This document shows, in pieces, positions 7,954 through 16,845 of a stretch of 64,000 nt of DNA. The notes below the pieces were generated by a model that saw only the letters and a list, made by a program, of their open reading frames with translations, searched no databases and was not told where the DNA came from. Every line of letters starts with the position of its first letter. The stretch's first letter is position 1. This DNA comes from Grimontia sedimenti (GTDB lineage Bacteria; Pseudomonadota; Gammaproteobacteria; Enterobacterales; Vibrionaceae): positions 558,562 through 622,561 of the forward strand of contig NZ_JAALDL010000001.1 of assembly GCF_011045095.1 (NCBI RefSeq). Reading direction: 5' to 3'. The position numbers were made by a program, and so were the translations under genes.

Positions 7954-8937
7954 TTAGAACGTGAGTTTCACGCCCAAACGAATGACGTCACCCTCTTTAC
8001 GGTCTGTACCGTCTTTACCTTCACCTACCTGATAGTTCGCCCAAGTAGTGAAGTTATCGCTTACCTTGTAAGTCAGGCCAGTCGCGTAAGTGTCGATATC
8101 GAACGCTTTATCCACTGCCTTACCTTTTGCATGTTGGTAGGTGGCAAAAAGCGCCAAATCATCGAGGGTATAAATTGAGGTCAAGGCGTATGTTTCACCG
8201 CTGTTTGGTGTGTTCAGGTCGATAGCATCAACATCAGCGTTAACAGTCAAAGAGCCCGCATTTTGGAAGTCAACGTAGGCAGCACCTACCTTCAGAGATC
8301 CAAACGTCACGTCTGCTCCAACACCATAGGATTGTGCATCGTCGCCATCTGAGCCATAAACTGCTGCAACTGAGAAGTTGCTTCCGCCATAATTAACTGA
8401 CGCTGCGTAGTTTGAAGGATCTTTCTCGCCATTGTCGTTTACCTGGCTTTCTTTTGCTTCATAGTTTGCTGAGAAGTCGAAGTCACCGACGGACTTGGTG
8501 TAACGAACACCATTTTGACCTACACCACCTTGGCTCACTGCGTAGATATTGGTGATTTCCAGACCGTTCGCCTTTTCCAGTGCACCGAAAGAGCTGCCAG
8601 TATCACCCAGAGAAAGCACGCCATACTTGGTATGTGAACCCGATAGCTTAAAGCCTTCTAGACCGTCACTGCCGTTGATATAAGCAGAACCTGTCAGTTT
8701 AACGTCGTCGTTCAATTGGTAAGCCGCACTAAAAGAAACTTCACCACTTGATGTAACGTGGAATTCTTTTTTCTTAGTAGACTCACCATTTTTCTTAGCG
8801 TTTGATGAAGTGCTGTTCGCTTTTACGTGACCCGAAACGGAAAGGGTTAAAGTATCATTCTTGTATACATCCGCAGCCACTACTGCGTTCGAAGCCAAAA
8901 TTGCTGGGATAATAAGGCCAAGAGTTTTTAGTTTCAT
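7954..8937 (-). CDS. General porin (Gram-negative porin family)
   Basis: This outer-membrane beta-barrel precursor has 327 residues. The start at 8937 (Met-Lys-Leu-Lys-Thr-Leu) is chosen because it has an AAGGAAC ribosome site and begins a typical signal peptide ending in Val-Ala-Ala; an upstream in-frame Met would add 14 unlikely residues. The mature chain has alternating beta-strand character and ends in Val-Lys-Leu-Thr-Phe, the terminal Phe expected for BAM insertion. It would form a trimeric diffusion channel. The long upstream region holds a CRP-like and a KdgR-like site, which suggests induction by uronate-type carbon sources (inference). It is not a KdgM-type small porin. Confidence 0.85.
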   Translation of the reverse strand: MKLKTLGLIIPAILASNAVVAADVYKNDTLTLSVSGHVKANSTSSNAKKNGESTKKKEFHVTSSGEVSFSAAYQLNDDVKLTGSAYINGSDGLEGFKLSGSHTKYGVLSLGDTGSSFGALEKANGLEITNIYAVSQGGVGQNGVRYTKSVGDFDFSANYEAKESQVNDNGEKDPSNYAASVNYGGSNFSVAAVYGSDGDDAQSYGVGADVTFGSLKVGAAYVDFQNAGSLTVNADVDAIDLNTPNSGETYALTSIYTLDDLALFATYQHAKGKAVDKAFDIDTYATGLTYKVSDNFTTWANYQVGEGKDGTDRKEGDVIRLGVKLTF

Positions 8938-9034
8938 TATTCGTTCCTTTTGCGTACGTATCTCACAGGACACATCCAATACATGCTGCTTGTGTCTCGA
9001 ATTAAATATTCACGAAACGAATATGAGATTAAAT

Positions 9035-9049
9035 TGAAATAATGTTTCA
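9035..9049. promoter_or_regulatory. KdgR-like operator upstream of the porin
   Basis: The 15-bp sequence has perfect TGAAA/TTTCA arms around TAATG and matches 12 of 13 positions of the KdgR core consensus. It lies about 100 bp upstream of the porin start codon on the minus strand. With kdgR itself encoded just beyond the porin, this is a plausible operator. Confidence 0.5.
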
Positions 9050-9144
9050 AAATATTCCGAACAATGACTTACAAATCATCTTGGATTTCTAGTGGGGTTT
9101 GACTCGAAATTATTTGAATGGGAATGAAATTAATTGGTTTTTTG

Positions 9145-9160
9145 TGTGATCAAAATCACT
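9145..9160. promoter_or_regulatory. CRP-like site upstream of the porin
   Basis: TGTGA-N6-TCACT matches 9 of the 10 conserved positions of the CRP consensus. It is about 210 bp upstream of the porin start and about 100 bp beyond the KdgR-like site, so catabolite activation combined with KdgR repression is conceivable. Confidence 0.5.
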
Positions 9161-9236
9161 ATTAATTTTGGGGTGGGATTGACTCGAAGTGACGCTAAGT
9201 TGTCGGAAAATTTAACTATTTGATTCGAATATACGA

Positions 9237-9263
9237 CAAAAGGCAGCCGGGGCTGCCTTTTTA
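9237..9263. terminator. Terminator downstream of cmoB
   Basis: An inverted repeat of AAAAGGCAGCC against GGCTGCCTTTT has T-runs on both strands. It lies 20 bp beyond the cmoB stop codon and separates the cmoAB transcript from the porin promoter region. Confidence 0.8.
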
Positions 9264-9282
9264 ATATCAGGAAGGTGTTATT

Positions 9283-10254
9283 TCAATCTGGGTTACGTGC
9301 AACCAAAATGGCGCGTTTTGGTGCCGGATAACCTTCAACCGTTTTTGTTGGATCATTCGGGTCAAGATAATCAGGCAGCGAATTGTGCGTCATCCAATCT
9401 GTTGTCCGCTGTTCGTCTGTTGTCGTTACACATTCATCAACAATACGCACGTCCACGAAACCAACTTTTTCAAGCCACACTTTCAGCGCTTTCGCGGAAG
9501 GGAAGAAGTAGACATTGTGCATTTGCGCGTAACGACTAAATGGCACCAGCACCGCGTTTTCATCGCCATCAATTACCAGCGTTTCCAATACGAGTTCGCC
9601 ATTTTTCACCAATTGGTTTTTCAGTTGGATCAAATGATCAAGCGGTGAGCGGCGGTGGTACAGCACGCCCATGCTGAATACGGTATCGAATGCTTTCAGC
9701 TCTGGCAGCTTTTCAATACCCAGAGGAAGCAGGTGAGCACGTTGGTCTTTGCCCATCATGCGGCGAATTGCTTCAAACTGGACGAGGAACAATTCAGAAG
9801 GATCGATACCTACTGTCAGCTCTGCACCTTCACCCAGCATGCGCCACATGTGGTAGCCGTTTCCACAGCCTACATCCAATACATAGCGGCCTTTCAGTGG
9901 AGAGATATGCGGTAGCACACGATCCCATTTCCAATCCGAGCGCCACTCGGTATCTATATTGATGCCATGAACATTGTAAGGACCTTTGCGCCACGGGTGG
10001 AAAGCGCGTAGCAGGTTTTCAATCTTCGCACGCTGGCCAGCCGGCAATTCGTCTTCTGTACCAATGGTCACGCTATCTTTCAGGTCAATCGTAGAAGGCG
10101 CATCCATTGGGATCTTCTTCAGCACGCGCATCCATTTTGGCAGATCACCATGTGGCTGGTTTTGCCAGTCCGTCAATTGCGCTGGCAATACATTCAGCCA
10201 GTTCTGCAGACGGTTTTTAGCAATCAATTGGTAGAAGTCAGAAAAATCGAACAT
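9283..10254 (-). CDS. cmoB: tRNA 5-carboxymethoxyuridine(34) synthase CmoB
   Basis: The 323-residue protein is typical of CmoB in length and sequence. It transfers the carboxymethyl group of carboxy-S-adenosylmethionine to 5-hydroxyuridine at the wobble position of tRNA. The SAM-fold motif I ([10 protein letters not shown]) lies near residue 125. Other conserved stretches are [10 protein letters not shown] and Gly-Val-Leu-Tyr-His-Arg-Arg-Ser-Pro. It follows cmoA on the same strand about 100 bp downstream, which supplies the cofactor-making partner. Confidence 0.96.
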   Translation of the reverse strand: MFDFSDFYQLIAKNRLQNWLNVLPAQLTDWQNQPHGDLPKWMRVLKKIPMDAPSTIDLKDSVTIGTEDELPAGQRAKIENLLRAFHPWRKGPYNVHGINIDTEWRSDWKWDRVLPHISPLKGRYVLDVGCGNGYHMWRMLGEGAELTVGIDPSELFLVQFEAIRRMMGKDQRAHLLPLGIEKLPELKAFDTVFSMGVLYHRRSPLDHLIQLKNQLVKNGELVLETLVIDGDENAVLVPFSRYAQMHNVYFFPSAKALKVWLEKVGFVDVRIVDECVTTTDEQRTTDWMTHNSLPDYLDPNDPTKTVEGYPAPKRAILVARNPD

Positions 10255-10315
10255 AGGTATCGTCTTATGGTTTTTCGTATTGCGCCAGCTTACCTAACGC
10301 GATGAATTTGTTTAG

Positions 10316-10352
10316 CTAGGGTCAAAAAGACCCTAGGGGCTGTTGACCTTTG
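10316..10352. repeat. Palindrome and partial repeat copy between cmoA and cmoB
   Basis: A perfect 8-bp inverted repeat (CTAGGGTC at 10316-10323 and GACCCTAG at 10329-10336) surrounds five A. It runs into AGGGGCTGTTGACCTTTGG, the inverse of a block at the end of the repeat at 7699-7850. There is no T-run after the stem on the minus strand, so it reads as a fragment of a dispersed repeat rather than a terminator. Confidence 0.5.
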
Positions 10353-10356
10353 GTGG

Positions 10357-11109
<753 letters not shown>

Positions 11110-11362
11110 TTACCGTCAATCTCTGCATTCCTGAGATTCGGCATTACTACACTCGTTGATGCCAGTTTCCATCCAGCATCGAAAGGGCGCGTATTGTAGA
11201 GAATTTTGCTTCGCTTGTCTCTATCCTGCTTGTATTGAGCTCAATGTATGAATTGTCGGGTCATTGAATTTCGTCAAGTTGTCGGCTTTTAAATACAGCG
11301 ACCGTTTTCCGTTTTGTCATGTTCCATGCTATAAGTGAGCTGATCTTGTTCAGGAAGTGATT

Positions 11363-12148
11363 ATGTTAGAGCAAACCATCGAAAACAGAATGTCCGCGAT
11401 TTACAACGTCGATACTTCGTCTTTGAGCCGCAAGCAGCTTGCCATGCGTGACAGAGAGAAAGAGCTGTTGGAAATCGCGCGTGATGTTGTGATGCGTGAA
11501 GGCTTTGCTCAACTGACTATGGATAAAGTGGCTGCAGCTAGCTCGTACTCCAAGGGAACAATTTATAATCACTTTAACAGCAAAGAAGACCTCATTGCGG
11601 CTCTGGCGATTGAAGCGCTAAGTCGTGAGCTACCAATGTTTAAACGTTCTTTGGCATTTGATGGCTCCAGCCGCGAGAAATGTATCGCCATGCATGCAGG
11701 CTACTTCGTTTTCTCCCAACTCGAGCCCATTCTCTCCATGTGTGCCATGGTCAGCCGCACGCCTGCTGTGACAGAAAAAAGTGCGCCTGAGCGCCTGCAA
11801 AAACTCAATGAGCTGGAAGAAATAGCGGTATCTATTGGTGATGCGTTCATCCAAAACGGTATTAATTCGGGTGAGCTGGTGTTGAATCCTGGTGTCACAT
11901 CAGACAACGTTGTGTTTGCTAACTGGGCGATGGGGTTTGGTACCAACGCCTTGGTTCATAACGCGGAACACAGCACTTGTGTGTCACGCCAATTGAATCA
12001 CAATATTGTCCTTCAAAACATTAACTTCCTACTGGATGGTCTTGGTTGGAAGCCGTTGTCGACTGAGTTCGACTATGAGCAAACCTGGGCCCGTGCAAGG
12101 AAAGAACTCTTCTCTGAGGAACTTGCTCTTCTCGGGCAAGAAGCCTAA
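11363..12148 (+). CDS. TetR/AcrR-family transcriptional regulator
   Basis: The 261-residue protein has an N-terminal TetR helix-turn-helix at about 40-85 (Leu-Thr-Met-Asp-Lys-Val-Ala-Ala..Tyr-Ser-Lys-Gly-Thr-Ile-Tyr-Asn-His-Phe). A longer ligand-binding domain of no recognised specificity follows. ATG at 11363 is preferred over an in-frame GTG two codons earlier because AGGA lies 8 bases upstream. Immediately after its stop codon come five copies of a 13-bp palindrome in front of the MMPL transporter operon, so this protein is very likely their binder and a repressor of the transport genes. The inducer is unknown but probably a hydrophobic compound handled by that transporter. Confidence 0.85.
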   Translation: MLEQTIENRMSAIYNVDTSSLSRKQLAMRDREKELLEIARDVVMREGFAQLTMDKVAAASSYSKGTIYNHFNSKEDLIAALAIEALSRELPMFKRSLAFDGSSREKCIAMHAGYFVFSQLEPILSMCAMVSRTPAVTEKSAPERLQKLNELEEIAVSIGDAFIQNGINSGELVLNPGVTSDNVVFANWAMGFGTNALVHNAEHSTCVSRQLNHNIVLQNINFLLDGLGWKPLSTEFDYEQTWARARKELFSEELALLGQEA

Positions 12149-12151
12149 TTC

Positions 12152-12380
12152 TGACGAATCGTCAAAAAATACTTTCAATGTGATACTGGTTGATCTATAT
12201 TGACGAAACGTCATTTATGACGGATCGTCAACTTCCTGTTGTTTGGAATGTTGTCTTGGCGCATGAGCGCCTTTTAATTTTTCCAATTTTGACGTTTCGT
12301 CAAGGTTGGTTCGGAAATCTGTTGAGTCTTACTAAGCCACTGTGTTGGCTTTTTAAAGCGGATTTATTGACGAATCGTCA
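12152..12380. promoter_or_regulatory. Array of five TGACGNNNCGTCA operators
   Basis: Five perfect 13-bp palindromes occur at 12152-12164, 12201-12213, 12218-12230, 12290-12302 and 12368-12380. Centres are 49, 17, 72 and 78 bp apart. The central triplets are AAT, AAA, GAT, TTT and AAT. They fill the gap between the TetR gene and the MMPL gene, the last one 15 bp before the MMPL start codon. This is the expected design for operators of the adjacent TetR protein, and the multiplicity suggests cooperative or graded repression. Confidence 0.85.
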
Positions 12381-12395
12381 CAAACGGAGCCTGTG

Positions 12396-14717
12396 ATGAA
12401 CAGAGACCTTTCCCAATGGCCAACCTTAAGGCCATGGTTGTTTTTAATCCTAAGTGTTTTGATTTCCCTGCTCGCGGCGTTTGGTGCTTCCAAACTGTAT
12501 TTCCGCGGCGATTACCAAATCTTCTTTGATGAAGGAAACCCTCAGCTTCAGGCGTTTAAAGAGCTGGAGGCCACCTTCAACAAAACCGATACCCTATCCA
12601 TCGTGATTGCACCTGCTAATGGTGACGTCTTCACTGAAGAAAATCTGTCACTGGTAAAGCAACTGACCGATGAAGCCTGGCAAACCCCTTATGCCAGCCG
12701 TGTTGATTCCATTACCAACTACCAGCATACGTCAGCAGAAGAAGATGATTTGTTGGTCGAGGACTTGGCAGCGGATTACATCGAGTTGGATGCATCACGT
12801 CTCGCCTATATCCGAGATGTGGCATTGAACGAACCGCGACTTGTGGGTTCAAGTGTGTCACAGGATGGCAGTGTCGCTGTCGTGATGATTACATTCCAAC
12901 TTCCTGACGGTGACCAGAGTGTTGAAGTCAATGAAATCTCAGTTTTTACTGACCAGTTGCTCGACAGAGTTAGCCAGTCACACAGCGATGTAGAGTTTCA
13001 TCTTGGCGGGATCATTGCCCTGAACAATGCCTTTGCTCTCGCTGCCATGGATGACGGCAATACATTGGTACCTATGATGTTCTTGGTGATTCTGGTCTTT
13101 CTGGGTTTCATGCTGCGTTCGTGGAAGTTTGTTTTTGCCACGCTGGTGGTCATCGTACTCACCATCGCCAGCACAATGGGATTACTTGGCTGGGTGGGGC
13201 ACTACCTCAATAACGGTACCGTGAACGTACCGACGCTGATCATGACGTTGGCGGTGGCGGACTGTGTTCACCTGATTACGTCTTATGCTCATGCGCTTCG
13301 TGAAGGAAAAGCGAAATCTGAGGCTATCAGCTATGCCTTGAAGCTGAACTTCCTTGCACTGTTGATCACCTCGGTCACCACTTCTATCGGTTTCCTGATG
13401 ATGAATGCATCGAACTCGCCGGTACTTCGTGACATGGGTAACTTGGCAGCGGTGGGTGTGATGATTGCGTTCTTCCTCTCCGTGACCTTGCTACCGGCAT
13501 TGCTACAACTGATGCCAGTGAAAGTGAAGCAATCGCAAAGCTCGGGCAAGAAGGTGATGGGCTGGATTGCTGATTCAGTCATTCGCCACCACAAAATGAT
13601 TTTGCCTGTCAGTGCTGTTGTGGTGGTACTGAGCAGCATGTTGCTGGTTCAGAACCAAGTGAACGATAACTCAGTGGAGTACTTTGGCCCTGAAAACACC
13701 TTCCGTCAGGCAGCTGACTTTATGGAAGAGAACATCAGCGGTACAACGGCCATCAGCTTGTCGATTAAATCTGGCCAGCCTCAAGGCATCACCCAGCCTG
13801 AGTTCTTACAAGCCGTGAACGGTTTTACGGATTGGCTGCGTATTCAGCCGGAAGTCGACCATGTTGCGTCTATCTCAGACACGTTCAAGCGTTTGAACAA
13901 AAACATGCATGGCGATGATGAAGCCTACTATCAATTGCCGACCGATCCCGAGCTAGCGGCCCAATACCTGCTGCTTTATGAGATGTCGCTGCCTTACGGC
14001 CTCGACCTCAACAACGAAATAAACATTGATAAATCGGCAGTGAAGTTGCTGCTTACTGTCGACAACTTGGGCAGCGTTGAACTCATCGATCTTGAGCAGC
14101 GCATGGATAAATGGTTTGCCGCTAATGCGCCGCAGTTCGACATGACCTCTTCCGGTCCGAACCTGATGTTTGCCCACATTGGCGAAACCAATATGGAAAG
14201 CATGCTCAAGACCTTGCCGATTGCACTGGTGCTGATTTCTGGTCTGCTGGTCTTTGCGCTGCGTTCATGGCGACTGGGTGCGATCAGTCTGGTGCCTAAC
14301 CTTGCTCCTGCCATTATCGGCTTTGGTTTGTGGGCTGTGATTTCAGGTGAAATCAATCTGGGACTTTCTATTGTCGTGACCCTCACGCTTGGCATCGTGG
14401 TGGATGACACGGTTCACTTCCTATCCAAGTATCGCTATGCGCGCCTTCAAGGACGCAATGTTGAAGAAGGTATCCGTTACGCATTCAGCACCGTTGGCCG
14501 TGCACTGTGGATCACCACAGTCGTGCTGGTGGCAGGCTTCAGTGTGCTGGCAACGTCTGTATTCCGCTTAAACGCTGATATGGGCATGTTGAGTGCCATG
14601 GTGATATTCATTGCGCTGATGGTCGATTTCATTCTTCTGCCTGCAGTATTGCTGGTTGCCGACCGCAAGCCCTACGCCAGTGAATCGGAAAATCTGGTGG
14701 CACAAACCGCCCAATAG
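12396..14717 (+). CDS. MMPL/RND-family inner-membrane transporter
   Basis: The 773-residue protein consists of two similar halves. Each has one N-terminal helix, a periplasmic loop (about 35-225 and 420-605) and a five-helix bundle, twelve membrane segments in all. Conserved polar residues lie in the helices, such as Asp-Cys-Val-His near 290 and Asp-Asp-Thr-Val-His near 670, as in proton-driven RND/MMPL exporters of lipids and hydrophobic compounds. ATG at 12396 has GGAG 8 bases upstream. It is the first gene of a set with a LolA-like periplasmic protein and a beta-barrel protein, suggesting envelope lipid or hydrophobe transport. The cargo is unknown. Confidence 0.85.
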   Translation: MNRDLSQWPTLRPWLFLILSVLISLLAAFGASKLYFRGDYQIFFDEGNPQLQAFKELEATFNKTDTLSIVIAPANGDVFTEENLSLVKQLTDEAWQTPYASRVDSITNYQHTSAEEDDLLVEDLAADYIELDASRLAYIRDVALNEPRLVGSSVSQDGSVAVVMITFQLPDGDQSVEVNEISVFTDQLLDRVSQSHSDVEFHLGGIIALNNAFALAAMDDGNTLVPMMFLVILVFLGFMLRSWKFVFATLVVIVLTIASTMGLLGWVGHYLNNGTVNVPTLIMTLAVADCVHLITSYAHALREGKAKSEAISYALKLNFLALLITSVTTSIGFLMMNASNSPVLRDMGNLAAVGVMIAFFLSVTLLPALLQLMPVKVKQSQSSGKKVMGWIADSVIRHHKMILPVSAVVVVLSSMLLVQNQVNDNSVEYFGPENTFRQAADFMEENISGTTAISLSIKSGQPQGITQPEFLQAVNGFTDWLRIQPEVDHVASISDTFKRLNKNMHGDDEAYYQLPTDPELAAQYLLLYEMSLPYGLDLNNEINIDKSAVKLLLTVDNLGSVELIDLEQRMDKWFAANAPQFDMTSSGPNLMFAHIGETNMESMLKTLPIALVLISGLLVFALRSWRLGAISLVPNLAPAIIGFGLWAVISGEINLGLSIVVTLTLGIVVDDTVHFLSKYRYARLQGRNVEEGIRYAFSTVGRALWITTVVLVAGFSVLATSVFRLNADMGMLSAMVIFIALMVDFILLPAVLLVADRKPYASESENLVAQTAQ

Positions 14718-14755
14718 ACGAACAGACAAAAGACAAAAATATCAAGGAGAGAAAG

Positions 14756-15550
14756 ATGAGCACGATGAAGAAGTTAAGTCAGGCGGTGGTGGTGTCATTG
14801 AGCCTGTTTAGCGTATCAATGCCGCTGATGGCAGATGAAGCACGCGGCTTGGAAATTGCTCAAGAGCGCAAAAAGCGCGATGAAGGGTGGGGCGATAGTG
14901 CTTCCACCCTGACGATGGTGCTGCAAAATGCCAATGGTGATACTAGTGAGCGCAAACTGCGCATCAACACATTGGAAGTGGCAGATGACGGAGATAAAGG
15001 CCTGACGATTTTTGATGAGCCGCGCGATGTGCGAGGCACAGTATTTCTGAACTATTCGCATGTGACAGGCCCAGATGACCAGTGGCTATATCTGCCAGCG
15101 CTTAAACGCACTAAGCGAATTGCATCGCGCAACAAATCAGGTCCATTTATGGGCAGTGAGTTTGCCTATGAAGATCTGAGTTCATTTGAACTGGAAAAAT
15201 ACCGCTTTAACTATTTAGGTGATGAGTCTGTCGAAGGCCTGGATAGCTTTGTGGTGGAGCAAATTCCAACTGACAAATATTCCGGTTATACCCGTCAGAA
15301 AGTGTGGCTGGATAAAGAGCACTATCGCCCGCTGAAAATCGAGTTTTACGACCGTCGTGACACTTTGCTGAAAACACTGAGCTTCGCGGACTACCAGCAG
15401 TATATGGACCAGTATTGGCGTGCACTTGAAATGGTGATGGAAAACCACCAGACCGGAAAAGTCACCACATTGACCACTAGCAAACTGGCATTCAACACGG
15501 GGCTTGAAGAAAAAGATTTCTCCAAATCCAGCCTGAAACGTGCGCGCTAG
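14756..15550 (+). CDS. Outer-membrane lipoprotein-sorting (LolA-like) periplasmic protein
   Basis: This 264-residue precursor has a signal peptide ending near Met-Ala-Asp at residue 27. The mature part resembles the LolA-like family annotated as outer membrane lipoprotein-sorting protein that accompanies MMPL transporters. Recognisable blocks are Thr-Lys-Arg-Ile-Ala-Ser..Gly-Pro-Phe-Met-Gly-Ser-Glu-Phe-Ala-Tyr-Glu-Asp and the later Lys-Val-Trp-Leu-Asp. The fold is a half-barrel with a hydrophobic groove suited to carrying a lipid-like molecule. It follows the MMPL gene by 38 bp with a strong AAGGAG site and precedes the beta-barrel gene by 8 bp. A shuttle role in the periplasm is inferred. 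Confidence 0.8.
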   Translation: MSTMKKLSQAVVVSLSLFSVSMPLMADEARGLEIAQERKKRDEGWGDSASTLTMVLQNANGDTSERKLRINTLEVADDGDKGLTIFDEPRDVRGTVFLNYSHVTGPDDQWLYLPALKRTKRIASRNKSGPFMGSEFAYEDLSSFELEKYRFNYLGDESVEGLDSFVVEQIPTDKYSGYTRQKVWLDKEHYRPLKIEFYDRRDTLLKTLSFADYQQYMDQYWRALEMVMENHQTGKVTTLTTSKLAFNTGLEEKDFSKSSLKRAR

Positions 15551-15558
15551 GAGGTTGG

Positions 15559-16734
15559 ATGAAATCAGCAGTATTGGGGGCAGCACTGGCGCTGACAGCG
15601 CTTCCCCTTTCTGCCTTCGAGCATTTTGAGGCAGAAGGTGAAATCTCGTTCCAGCAGCGTCAGTTTGCAGAAACCGGCTTGTTGGGACAAAGCAAAAGCC
15701 AGACTTCGGTGGCGATAGAGCCAGAGCTTTATTGGGAAACCGAAGAGGGGAATTCGAGCTTTGTGTTCTCACCGTTTTTCCGTTGGGATTCAATGGATGA
15801 CGACCGCACTCATGGTGATGTTCGCGAAGCCTTGTGGCGACACTATGATAGCAATTATGAAATTCGTGCAGGGGTCGGCATTGTCTTCTGGGGCGTGACA
15901 GAGTCACAACATTTAGTCGATGTGATTAACCAAACCGACGCAGTAGAGGCGATTGATGGTGAAGTAAAACTCGGGCAACCCATGGTGAGCGTGGGTTGGG
16001 AGTTTGATGACAGCCTGCTCGATCTGTACCTGCTTCCTTACTTTCGGGAACGAACCTTCGCCAGCAATGATGGCAGACTGGCTTTCCCGGGGTTGGGTGA
16101 TACAGAAGCGCAATACGAATCTAGACATGAAGAGTGGTATCCGGACTTGGCGGGGCGTTACTCGCTAATGTGGGACCAATGGGACTTTGGAGTAAGTGCT
16201 TTTCATGGCACTAATCGGGATCCATATTTTGTGCAGGGTTTGTCGAATTCTGTGCAACCGTATTACGCCTTGATGAGTCAGGTTGGACTAGATGTGCAGG
16301 CGATTTTCGGAGACTGGCTGTGGAAAGCAGAAGCTATTAGAAGATTCAGCTTAGACAATCACACGGCGTTTACTGGCGGCTTTGAATACACCTATGTTGG
16401 TGTAAACGACGGCATAACCGACCTTGGTTTTTTGGTGGAATACCTTTATGACAACCGCGGTGAAAAAGCGCCAGTGGCAGGTCAGAATGATGTGTTTGCC
16501 GGACTTCGTTGGGTGTTGAACGATTTAGACGGCACCGAGTTTCTGGTGGGTGGCACGCTGGATTTGGACAACTCTGATTCTGTCACCGTGAGGCTCGAAT
16601 CCAGTGGGCGTTTCAGTAACGACTGGAGCTGGACAGTCACAGGTTGGATGTTTGATTCTGATACCCCATCGGACCCTGTTTACTCGCTCCGCAAAGACGA
16701 TTTTCTGGAAGCGGAAATCAGTTGGTATTTTTAA
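15559..16734 (+). CDS. Predicted outer-membrane beta-barrel protein of the MMPL operon
   Basis: The 391-residue precursor has a short signal peptide (cleavage near Leu-Ser-Ala, residue 19). It is rich in alternating aromatic and polar strands throughout and ends in Glu-Ala-Glu-Ile-Ser-Trp-Tyr-Phe, a typical C-terminal barrel signal. I do not recognise a named family with confidence. Its place directly after the LolA-like gene (8-bp gap) suggests it is the outer-membrane component of a three-part MMPL, shuttle and barrel system under control of the adjacent TetR protein. It might equally be a substrate-uptake barrel. Confidence 0.7.
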   Translation: MKSAVLGAALALTALPLSAFEHFEAEGEISFQQRQFAETGLLGQSKSQTSVAIEPELYWETEEGNSSFVFSPFFRWDSMDDDRTHGDVREALWRHYDSNYEIRAGVGIVFWGVTESQHLVDVINQTDAVEAIDGEVKLGQPMVSVGWEFDDSLLDLYLLPYFRERTFASNDGRLAFPGLGDTEAQYESRHEEWYPDLAGRYSLMWDQWDFGVSAFHGTNRDPYFVQGLSNSVQPYYALMSQVGLDVQAIFGDWLWKAEAIRRFSLDNHTAFTGGFEYTYVGVNDGITDLGFLVEYLYDNRGEKAPVAGQNDVFAGLRWVLNDLDGTEFLVGGTLDLDNSDSVTVRLESSGRFSNDWSWTVTGWMFDSDTPSDPVYSLRKDDFLEAEISWYF

Positions 16735-16738
16735 CGAA

Positions 16739-16797
16739 GGTCCTAGGAAGAGCAAAGAGCGGTCCTAGGTCCTGGATCCTAGGAAAAGCAAAAGCTT
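16739..16797. repeat. Cluster of short TCCTAGGA direct repeats
   Basis: Three CCTAGG cores lie within about 45 bp. Two larger related units of about 22 bp (GGTCCTAGGAAGAGCAAAGAGC-like at about 16740 and GGATCCTAGGAAAAGCAAAAGC-like at about 16775) flank a shorter one. The cluster lies between the beta-barrel gene and the convergent DUF72 gene. No terminator is obvious in it, and its function is unknown. Confidence 0.5.
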
Positions 16798-16845
16798 GAA
16801 GTGGCGGCTGTGACATAAAAAACTTTGCAGGTTCCAAGACCCGCT

